Positions 51,783 to 60,900 of a stretch of DNA of 64,000 nt are shown here, piece by piece. The notes under the pieces are model-generated. The model worked only from the letters and a program-made list of their open reading frames with translations. It had not been told where the DNA came from and did not search any database. Position numbers and translations under genes: made by a program. Source of the stretch: Merdibacter sp965119685 (lineage in GTDB: Bacteria > Bacillota_I > Bacilli_A > Erysipelotrichales > Erysipelotrichaceae). How positions within the stretch are numbered: the stretch's first letter is position 1; every line of letters starts with the position of its first letter. Location of the stretch: the NCBI GenBank assembly GCA_965119685.1, contig OZ221971.1, forward strand, positions 1,550,001-1,614,000, read 5' to 3'.

Positions 51783-54700
51783 TTGAAGAAACTAGCAAAA
51801 AAGCTTTTCACGGCAGTGCTGTCATTGATGATGCTGTTTACGCTGCTGCCGGGAACTTTGATTTTTGCGCAGGATTCGACGCTATCAGATCCGAGCACCT
51901 TGACCGGTTGGGAGGATGCGTTTGGGACGGAGAATACTCTGTCAACCAATGATATCGGACGGATTTGGGTAGACAAAAGCGTATCGACGAACAATGTTAC
52001 GCTCTCAGGCGACATTGGACAAAATGTGACAATTAACAAAGCGGCGGATGCTGAATTTTTAGTAGGACTTTCCGCATTGGGATCTGCCGCGGACATTCAC
52101 GGTGCGGTCAGTGTGCCGACGGATACGGTGTTTGTATTGGACATGTCACCGAAGATGCGGGGAAATAATGCAGAAGATATGTTTACAGCGGCGAATCAAG
52201 CGATTCAAACGCTGATGAAGGCAAATGAAAATAACCGCATTGCCGTCATCGCATATTCTAACAGGGCGGAAGTTTTGCTGCCGCTGAATCATTATACGAA
52301 TACCGATGCGGATTATCTTTTGTACGATAATTATACTGCTGAAGCTAACGGCAAGCTTCTCGACGGCGGCAGTGTTACGGGAAACAGCTTTGAGATCCAC
52401 GGCTCATTGAGCGGTGTTTCCAAAAATACGCAGGCAGGCATGTATTTAGGCATGCAGCAGCTGGCAGCGGTCAAAGATACGAGCGTAGAGGTCAATGGAC
52501 AGCAGCTGACCCGAAAACCGCAGGCAGTGCTTTTATCGGAGGGAGAGCCGAAGCTGGGAAACACCAATTTTACCGCTCCCGCTACGGATGGGACTGTCGA
52601 TATCGACAAACTCGGAGGAATCAATTACACAAGACATGCACAGACTTTTGCGCTGTTACTGACGGCTTCTTACATGAAGCAGGAGGTTACGAAGCACTAT
52701 TACGGCGACGTCCCTGAAGCAGATGAAAGCGCGAGCATTTATACAATCGGCGTCAATATTGCTGATGCGGATTCTGTCGCCTTAGCTGAAATTGCGCTGA
52801 ATCCGAAAGGTGAGTTATACGCGCCGGATCCAAGTGATGATGCGCAGGACTTTCTGGGTTATTTTAATGAATTTAATACCAATGGACAAGTGTCCGTATC
52901 TGCCGGAACTGGGGCCTTCAATGACAGGACATTCCAAAAGCCGGCAAATGTGGCGATCGACAGTTTGGCCTATAACGATGAATATTATTCTTATTCGCGC
53001 ACCGACTCGAGCACCGGCGTCGACTGGAATAAGATCTTTCAAGAGATCACCGAAAATATCATCGAAAATGCACCGATGGCGCCGACTCAGGTAGAAGAAG
53101 GTGCTGCGGGAACCGGCGGAGAGAGCGGGAAACTCATCTTTACAGATCACCTTAGCAGCTATATGAAGGTGAGCGGTTCGCCGGTCGTCGTCTTTGCGGG
53201 AACAACCTATACAGCAACAGTGCAATCGAGCAGTCAGGATGAGACTACCTATGCTTTCAGCGGCAGCGTCGATGGAAACGGCGTCTATCCTAACGGTAAT
53301 CTTGCGGATCTGTCTTTGAGCGTAAAGACAAACAGTGACGGGACGCAAACTTTGACATGGGAAATTCCGGCAAGCCTGCTTCCGCTGCGTACGATGAAGG
53401 TGGAGGGTACCTCCAATGGCGCGGAGATGAGCTATACCATTGTCAAAGATAAGGAAGCCTATCCAATTCGTCTGTTCTACTCGGTGAAACAGGAAAATCC
53501 ATCTGCATTTACCGAGAAGGATAATGACTATTTGAACACCCATTCCAAGAATGGTAAAACAGTTTATTATGAAGGCGCATGGAGCGACGATGGCGATGAG
53601 AAATACGGAACGACCAGCGCAGTCTTTACTCCGGCGGATTCCAATGCATTTTATCACTATACGGAAGACACGCTGCTTTATGTGCTGCATAGCAATCAGG
53701 GATATCTGAGTGAGGCGCAGGCGAAAGCGGCAAACAAGACAGTTGTCGCACCGGGCAATCACACTCTCGTTGTCGACGGCGTGACGTATAGCCTGCAGCC
53801 TGCAACAGAATATGTATCCCAAAGAGCGTATTTCTATGCCCATACTTATTATCAGACAACGGGGATAGGAAATACGGCGGAAGAGTTGATAGATTACCAT
53901 ATGCTGGAGGACGGCAGCCGTATCAATACGGATGTGGTTGACGGCAATGTCGCATTGACGCCACAAGGCAATTTGTATGTAAAAGCCGGAACAAATAAAT
54001 TGAGCCGCGTATCTGACGTAGCGGTGAATAAGACACAAAATGAAACGTCAACGGCGACGACTGTACGCCACCCGATCTATGATATGACACAGGGCGCACA
54101 GGTAACCGTCTATCTGGGCAATAACGGAAAGACGGAAAAAGATACCCCGAGCGGAACACTGAGTGTCAGTGTGGGAAATACGACGGCAGCTGCGGGACAA
54201 ACGCTTCCGCCTGACGCTGATGATCAGGAATTTGAGTATAAGCTGGAATTATTCAATTACAGCGATTCAACAAATTTGACGGGAACGTACACTATTACGA
54301 TTAAAGATGGTTCGGGAGTACTGAGTACGGCGCAAATTTCTACAAACGGTACGTTTAAGCTGAAAAAAGGACAAACAGCAGAGATTGCCGGGCTCCCTGC
54401 CGCAAGCGCTTATCGCTTAACGGAAACGCTGACAGCCGGTTATGAGCCGACGTATAGCGGAGACCCGCAGAGTATCAACGGAAATACGGGGCTCATTCAA
54501 TACCGCAGCGCTTCAGCATCCGATGTTCCTTATGCTGAAGTCACAGTGACCCATACCTATGACAACACCAAAGTCGTCTATAACTTAAACTATAACGGAA
54601 ATCCTCTGGAAAACGGAACTCTCCAACAAAACAGTCTGCCGGAGAGTCAAAGCGGACACGGCGGCGAGGAAATTACCCTTTCCGATAAAATACCGGTACT

Positions 54701-57308
54701 GACTTTCGGCGGGCAAAATAAAAAAGCCGTCTTTATCGGATGGTCACAGACAAAGAGTGCAAAAATTTACGGAGTAGAGGATCAAAGTGAGTATGAGACA
54801 TGGAAGTCGAACAATCCGGTGTATGCGGCAAAGAGTTCATTCACAATCAACGCTATGACGGAGCTTTACGCCGTATGGGGCTGGGACACCAACGGTGACG
54901 GTACCCCGGATGTGGAAGAAACGTCTTACCAGCTGACTTATGACGCCAACGGGGGATACTTTGATCAGGATACAGGAAAACTGACAAAAGTAATTACAAC
55001 GGTAAAGCAGGATGCTTATGTGCTGATGAAAAAGGGTGACAGCGCTCTGCCGACGCATGCCGATGCCGAATGGAACGGAAATAGTGTAAAAGTCGCTTTC
55101 TTAGGATGGTCAGCGACACAAGATACGAAGATATACAGTGTCAATGACACGTATCCGACCACAATCATCGCAAATACTAAAATTGACGCAAACAAAACGG
55201 TATATGCACTCTGGGGCTATGACAGCGCAGGAGACGGGATTGCTGACCTAGACAGAGAAACACATCAAATTACCGTCAATAGCGGAGAAAACGGCTCGGC
55301 ATCTGCACAATACGGTGGAAAGACGAGCAAAACGGCGGCCGCAAAAACGATATACAATGTAATTGATGGGGACGATTTGACGATTCAAATACAGCCGGAC
55401 AGCGGATATGCGGTCAAGACGATCACCGTTGATGGAACCACATTCTCTAACAGCAAGAATGCTGCCTCACCAAATGGAACGGGATATACATCAACCGATT
55501 TTGGAAGTCTCACCTTTCAAAAGGTAACCAGCAATCATACGGTATCGATTACCTTTGCGCCAAGCAGCGACGACCAGTATCCGGATGAACTGAACCGCAC
55601 GCTGACATACGATGCTAACGGCGGCAGCGGCGGTCCGGGAATAGTGGAAGGACTCAGCGACAACAAGACTTATCAGCTGGATCAGAAAAATGTGCCGGCA
55701 CATGCGAAGGCGGAGGGAAAATCTGTGGTATTCCTTGGCTGGACGCAGAGTGCAGAAACAAAAATCCTCACTGGGGATGATACGAAACCGACACTGCTAA
55801 AGACGGTGATGCCAAAGGGCGCTAATATTACGGTTTACGCTTTATGGGGCTATGATTCCAACGGTGACGGTGTGGCAGATATCGATGAAGCCAACGTCAC
55901 CCTGAGCTATGATACCAATGGCGGAAACGACGATGGACCGATGGATGCGCAGATTAAGAGAAATGTCCCATATGCGCTGAATACCCAAAAAGTGCCGACT
56001 CACGCAAGGGATGCAGCTAGCGGCGATGCGATTGTTTTCATTGGCTGGACGGCGGCAAAAGATATAATGGTTTATGATGCTGACAGTGTATCTCAGCCAA
56101 GCATCATCACAGAGATTACGCCGGATGCGGATACGATTGTATATGCCGTATGGGGATTTGATCGAAACGAAGACGGTATCGCGGATGTGAAACAGGATAC
56201 ATATCGTCTGTTCTATGACGGCAATGCACAAAACGGCGGTAAGGTAGACGGCGTTTTGCAGGATCAAGGCAAATATGTGGAAAAACAGCAGGTACGCTTA
56301 TCCGCGCAGACACCGACACACAGTGACATCGAACAAAGGAAGGTCGTATTTGTCGGATGGTCCAAGACAAAGACAACACAGATTTACGAAGAAGAGGACA
56401 AAGCGGTATTTGCGCAAGTTCAGCTGGTTTCTGATGTCACGTTCACATCACAGGATTGCACCGTTTATGCCGTGTGGGGTTATGATGATGACGATGACGG
56501 CAAAGCGGACGTCATTGCCGGAGAGTATGCGATTATTGCAGACAGCGGTGAAAACGGATCAATCACTCCTTCGGGAACCGTTTATGTCAAAGAAGGAGAT
56601 ACACAGTCGTTTACGATTCAGCCGAAGCAACAGTATGCTCTCAACACGATTACGATTGATGGTACGACCTATCATAACAACGGAGAGCTGCAATTGCCAA
56701 ATCTCACTTTTACAAAAGAGAGCAAGACGTACAGCTATGAATTTGTTGATGTGACGCAGGCGCACAGCATTACGGTGACGTTTGCATTAGATGCCAACGG
56801 AAATAACATCCCGGATCAGTATGAGGAACCAGAGGAAATGTTCTATACGCTGAGCGTAGAAAACGGCAGAGGCAGCGGTACTTATGCAGCAGGGGAAAAA
56901 GTAGAGCTGGTCGCTTCAGTAATCGAAGGAAAAACCTTTGTTCGCTGGGTTAGCGATAACGGCGGTACATTTGCGGATGATACCGCAGAGAGGAGTGTAT
57001 TTACGATGCCGGCAGCCGATGTGACGGTGCGTGCCGTATATGCGGATGTGGAGGATGAGGAAGATCAAATGGATCAGACGCTTACGCCTACTCCCAAACC
57101 GGGAGAAGATGAGGGATTGCCGAATGGAAACGACCCATCTGAAACGAAACCGCAGACGACGCCTTCAAAGGAGGAAAGCGCCGCAGATGATATCCAGACG
57201 GCGGCAGGAAATGAGCATTTGCAAAGCTGGTGGCTTGGAACACTCGGCGCCGGTGCGATGGCAGTGCTGTTGTTAGTTTGCAAGCGCAGCAAGAAGACGG
57301 ATCACTAA
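51783..57308 (+). CDS. Giant cell-surface protein 1 with VWA and InlB-like repeats
   Basis: An 1841 aa secreted, membrane-anchored protein. Start TTG 51783 follows GGAGAGG and gives a signal peptide cut after A29 (LLPGTLIFA). A von Willebrand A-like domain follows; its MIDAS is LDMSPKM (D120) instead of the usual DxSGSM. GTGGESGKLIFTDHL starts a beta region, and a pilin-like domain lies at about residues 785-925. Five InlB-like repeats, each with a GW(S/T) core and ending WG(Y/W/F)D followed by an Asp-rich DGxxD linker, fill 54568-56520. A low-complexity Pro/Glu/Thr stalk and a membrane helix with a CKRSKKTDH tail end it; QTAAG replaces LPXTG. Likely adhesin; ligand unknown. Confidence 0.85.
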   Translation: MKKLAKKLFTAVLSLMMLFTLLPGTLIFAQDSTLSDPSTLTGWEDAFGTENTLSTNDIGRIWVDKSVSTNNVTLSGDIGQNVTINKAADAEFLVGLSALGSAADIHGAVSVPTDTVFVLDMSPKMRGNNAEDMFTAANQAIQTLMKANENNRIAVIAYSNRAEVLLPLNHYTNTDADYLLYDNYTAEANGKLLDGGSVTGNSFEIHGSLSGVSKNTQAGMYLGMQQLAAVKDTSVEVNGQQLTRKPQAVLLSEGEPKLGNTNFTAPATDGTVDIDKLGGINYTRHAQTFALLLTASYMKQEVTKHYYGDVPEADESASIYTIGVNIADADSVALAEIALNPKGELYAPDPSDDAQDFLGYFNEFNTNGQVSVSAGTGAFNDRTFQKPANVAIDSLAYNDEYYSYSRTDSSTGVDWNKIFQEITENIIENAPMAPTQVEEGAAGTGGESGKLIFTDHLSSYMKVSGSPVVVFAGTTYTATVQSSSQDETTYAFSGSVDGNGVYPNGNLADLSLSVKTNSDGTQTLTWEIPASLLPLRTMKVEGTSNGAEMSYTIVKDKEAYPIRLFYSVKQENPSAFTEKDNDYLNTHSKNGKTVYYEGAWSDDGDEKYGTTSAVFTPADSNAFYHYTEDTLLYVLHSNQGYLSEAQAKAANKTVVAPGNHTLVVDGVTYSLQPATEYVSQRAYFYAHTYYQTTGIGNTAEELIDYHMLEDGSRINTDVVDGNVALTPQGNLYVKAGTNKLSRVSDVAVNKTQNETSTATTVRHPIYDMTQGAQVTVYLGNNGKTEKDTPSGTLSVSVGNTTAAAGQTLPPDADDQEFEYKLELFNYSDSTNLTGTYTITIKDGSGVLSTAQISTNGTFKLKKGQTAEIAGLPAASAYRLTETLTAGYEPTYSGDPQSINGNTGLIQYRSASASDVPYAEVTVTHTYDNTKVVYNLNYNGNPLENGTLQQNSLPESQSGHGGEEITLSDKIPVLTFGGQNKKAVFIGWSQTKSAKIYGVEDQSEYETWKSNNPVYAAKSSFTINAMTELYAVWGWDTNGDGTPDVEETSYQLTYDANGGYFDQDTGKLTKVITTVKQDAYVLMKKGDSALPTHADAEWNGNSVKVAFLGWSATQDTKIYSVNDTYPTTIIANTKIDANKTVYALWGYDSAGDGIADLDRETHQITVNSGENGSASAQYGGKTSKTAAAKTIYNVIDGDDLTIQIQPDSGYAVKTITVDGTTFSNSKNAASPNGTGYTSTDFGSLTFQKVTSNHTVSITFAPSSDDQYPDELNRTLTYDANGGSGGPGIVEGLSDNKTYQLDQKNVPAHAKAEGKSVVFLGWTQSAETKILTGDDTKPTLLKTVMPKGANITVYALWGYDSNGDGVADIDEANVTLSYDTNGGNDDGPMDAQIKRNVPYALNTQKVPTHARDAASGDAIVFIGWTAAKDIMVYDADSVSQPSIITEITPDADTIVYAVWGFDRNEDGIADVKQDTYRLFYDGNAQNGGKVDGVLQDQGKYVEKQQVRLSAQTPTHSDIEQRKVVFVGWSKTKTTQIYEEEDKAVFAQVQLVSDVTFTSQDCTVYAVWGYDDDDDGKADVIAGEYAIIADSGENGSITPSGTVYVKEGDTQSFTIQPKQQYALNTITIDGTTYHNNGELQLPNLTFTKESKTYSYEFVDVTQAHSITVTFALDANGNNIPDQYEEPEEMFYTLSVENGRGSGTYAAGEKVELVASVIEGKTFVRWVSDNGGTFADDTAERSVFTMPAADVTVRAVYADVEDEEDQMDQTLTPTPKPGEDEGLPNGNDPSETKPQTTPSKEESAADDIQTAAGNEHLQSWWLGTLGAGAMAVLLLVCKRSKKTDH
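54568..56520 (+). repeat. Five InlB-like repeat modules in surface protein 1
   Basis: Each module opens with a LTYDANGG-like strand, has a VVF(I/L)GW core, and closes with YAVWGYD plus a DxNxDGxxD linker (near 54877, 55213, 55843, 56152 and 56475). A different beta module (THQITVNSGENGSAS, 55262-55590) is inserted after the second. The linkers look like thrombospondin type 3 or dockerin calcium loops. Confidence 0.75.
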
Positions 57309-57545
57309 CCGTGTATATCCGTTCAAAGCCGTAAAGATGATACATATCTGCAAGTGAACGAATTGGCCGTGAAGGGCGGGGAAACCTGACTTTCACGGCT
57401 TTTTTATAGATGCGATCAGTCAAGCGTTCAGCGCTCATTGATCAACGGGTACAGAAAAGAGGAATACAGGATATCATGCGTGATCAAAAAGCTATGACAG
57501 AACAAAAGCGTTTGAAGATGTTTTTTCATAGTGAATGCCGTATGA
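56792..57545. repeat. Long near-identical repeat, copy 1 (3' end of gene 1 and flank)
   Basis: The last 517 bases of gene 1 match the last 517 bases of gene 2 (62000-62516) with about 28 differences counted by eye, near 95% identity, and without gaps. Similarity continues about 237 bases past the stop, through the terminator, to about 57545. Upstream the genes are far more diverged, so the boundary is sharp. Confidence 0.9.
57366..57406 (+). terminator. Rho-independent terminator of surface protein 1
   Basis: GCCGTGAA (57366-57373) pairs with TTCACGGC (57392-57399), followed by seven T. It lies inside the duplicated 3' flank. The remaining gap to 57812 contains only the end of the duplication and an unsupported 106-codon frame. 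Confidence 0.9.
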
Positions 57546-57812
57546 AGATTTTATCGTTCGTACTAACATTCCCACTCTCTTGTATGTTTCTCATACAAAG
57601 CATAGGGAGGGTGTCTTATTTTTTCCAGCAGGCGCCGTATAAAAAAGCGGCATTGTTGTCCGAGGATTCCTGCAAACATCATGAAAATGAAGCACAGGTT
57701 TTATCAAAGGCGTATGAAAGCATAAAATAGGGGAGTGTATCTACATAAAAAGGAGAAATTCACCTGCCTGTGAAATGTTATGAAAGCGCTCACTACTTCG
57801 GCAGGGTTGGTC

Positions 57813-57842
57813 TTGAAATAATGGGGGGGGGGGTGTTAAAAT
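57813..57842 (+). promoter_or_regulatory. Poly-G spacer promoter of giant surface protein 2 (G11)
   Basis: TTGAAA (57813-57818), a spacer of TAAT plus eleven G (57823-57833) plus TGT (18 bases in all), then TAAAAT (57837-57842) in an extended TGTTAAAAT. The spacing is close to optimal, so this copy is predicted to be active or near-active. The leader (57843-57962) holds a 17-codon frame (57859-57912) with an AAAGGGGA site. Confidence 0.8.
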
Positions 57843-57962
57843 ATGTGTGTAAAGGGGAATGAACAAAAAATATTATTTAAAGAAACCTGACCGCGTGATG
57901 CAGCCGTGTTGACAGCGGTAAAGATTTTCCCTTTTAGGTAGTAGATGGGAGAGGATTGTATT

Positions 57963-60900
57963 TTGAAAAGAGTGATGAAAAAGATCTCCGCGCTGGCGCT
58001 ATCGGCTCTGCTGCTCATTACGCTGCTGCCGGAGACCTTTGTTTTCGCAGAAAATCCGACGACGATAGCAGATCAAAGCACATTAACCTCATGGGAGGAC
58101 GCCTTTGGGACAGCAGGCAGCCTATCCACAAGAGATGTCGGCAGAATCTGGGTAGACAAAAGTGTATCGACTGAGGATATTAGTCTCTCTGGTGATATTG
58201 GCAACGGCGCTAGTGAGGTTACGATCAGCAAGGAACAGGATGCGGATTTTTTAGTGGGATTGTCCGCACTGGGATCAGCCGCCAGCATCCGCAGTGAAAT
58301 CAGCGTGCCGACAGATACGGTATTCGTTTTGGATATGTCACCGCGAATGGGGAAGATGGGCGTTACAGGCACGCAAGAGCAAAATGCTGAAAAGATGTTT
58401 AGAGCTGCCAATGCCTCGATTAAGGAACTGATGGAAGAAAACGAGAATAACCGAATAGCGGTCGTCGTTTATGCCAACGATGCGCAGGAGCTGCTTCCGC
58501 TGGATCATTATATCAATACAGAAGCAGATTATATTACATACGATAAGGACAGCGAAACGGCAAGCGCAAACGGACAGATAGCGGCGGATAAGATCGTGGA
58601 TGGCGAATATCAAATCAAATCAGATGTCTCGAAGAATACGCAGGCGGGAATGTTTTTGGGGATGTCACTGCTTGAAAAGGCAGAGACAACTCTCGACGTA
58701 CATGGTACTAAGTTTACCCGCAGTCCGCAGGTCATTCTGCTCTCGGAAGGAGAAGCGAAGCTCGGAGATACGGATTATACGAATCCACCGGTTGATGGAA
58801 CGTCGTTCAATATTGGCAAATGGGGGGATAACGATCATAACGGAGATCGGGATGCGCAGACCTTTGCCGCATTGTTAACGATCGCCTATATGAAAGAGAA
58901 AGTGACTGCACATTATTATACGGGTCAGCCTAAGGCGGACGAGCGGTTACATATCTATACGATCGGTGTGAATATAGAAAGCGCAAACGCGCCGGAGCTG
59001 GCTAAGATCCTGCTCAATCCGAAAAAGGAGCTGACAGAGGGCACTAGTCAAGATGCCCAAGATTTTAGGGGGTATTTTTCAACATGGCAAACAACCGGCA
59101 GCGTTACGGTTAAAACGGGCGGCGGAACATTCGATGGAGGAAACCCAGAAAAAGTTACATTTAACAAAGAGGATGATACGGTCGAGATCGATACCCTCGC
59201 ATACAATGATAAATATTACACGGTAGATGATAACAACTGGGAAGATGTGTTTGAAAACATCACACAGGGCATCCTTAACAGCGCTCCCAGCGCACCGACC
59301 GAAGTTGATGAGGGAGCTCCCGGTACCGGAGGAGAAAGCGGTAAGGTCGTGTTTACCGATCAGCTCGGCGCTTATATGAAAGTGACCGGAATGCCGTCGA
59401 TCGTCTATGCGGGAGAGAAGCATTCGGCAGACAGTACGAAAGTTGAAGGAAATCAAACGTTCTATTATTTCTCAGGCATGGTTGATGATAATGGGGTGTA
59501 TCCAGAGGCGAACCTTGCGGACATCCGCTTAGTGGTGTCTGAAGATGAAAACGGCATGCAAACCTTACTTTGGGAAGTTCCCGCCAGTATGCTGCCGCTG
59601 CGGACGATGAACGTAGAGGGAATCCATGATGGAACACAGATGACATATACGATTCAACAGGAGAAAGCGGCTTATCCGATTCGTCTGTTTTACTCGACCA
59701 AGCGCGAAACCACATTTTCCGTTTCAGCGAACGATTATTTGACCGCATTTTCCGAAAATGGAAAAATCGATTTTTATCAAGGGATGTGGGATGCACAGGA
59801 TGAGCAGAATCAATATGGTATGACGAGTGCTGTGTTCACTCCTGCGGCGGAAAACTCCTTTTATCACTACACAGAGGATACGCCGTTATATGTGCTGAAA
59901 GATGATAGGGGAAACTTCCTTACGGAAGAACAAGCGATCGCCGCCGATGTGACGTTGATAGAGCCGGGGAAGAATTCCGCCGAGATTAATGGTCAGACCT
60001 ATACATTGGCAAAGGCGGATGGATATGGGAAGGGTTGTGCCTATTACTATGCGCACACATATTATGAAGAAACAGACGGAACAACACCTGATCCTGCCGC
60101 AGAGATGCTGGTCGATTATCATATTTTAGAGGACGGCAGCCGAATCGATATGGGAGCCGATGGCAATGCCGAGATTTCTGCGGGCGTTTTGCATATCAAA
60201 AAAGGAACGAATAAGCTCAGCCGCGTATCGGACACTGCTCTTCAAAAGGAGAACAATGTAACAGGGACGGCAGCAACCGCGCGTCATCCCTTTTATGAGT
60301 TAACCGGGGAAGAGCGAGTGATCGTTCGATTGGGAAATAACGGAAAGGTCACCGCAGATACCCCTAGAGGAACTTTGACGATCAGCGTGGGAGATACGAC
60401 CTCTGCAAACGATCAGCCTCTGCCGGAGGGCACAGACGACGTCGCATTCACTTATACGCTGGAACTATTAAATAATTGCACAACACAGCTGCTGCTGGAT
60501 TATCAATTTTCGGCTGGCTCAAATCTCGCTTTTGATTCTGCCGGTAAGGTGCAGTTCACTTTGAAAAAAGGAGAATCGCTGACGGTTGACAACCTGCCGG
60601 TAGGCACTTCCTACCGGTTAACGGAAACGAAGGTTGCCGGATATACGCCGACATTCAGCGGTGCTGGCGGTGCAAATGGACAAATCTTATATCGCGAAGA
60701 GGGAAAGGATGCGTATGCAAATGCAGTGGTTACGCACACTTATGACAATACGGAAGTGTCGGCAGCTTTGACCTATGATGGCAATGCGCCGGAAAACAGC
60801 AGCGTTGATAACGTGCCTGACGCCCAGAGTGCTTTGGGCGGCACTACGATTACCCTTTCTGAGCAGACGCCGGCGCTGACCTTTCACGATGGATCAGATA

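Noticed and set aside
57410..57730. 106-codon frame after surface protein 1, with a partial copy at 62622-62829
   Set aside because: It starts in the terminator tail without a ribosome site, and the second copy is frameshifted by one G. Similarity between copies is explained by the duplicated 3' flank. A decayed gene is possible but not supported.
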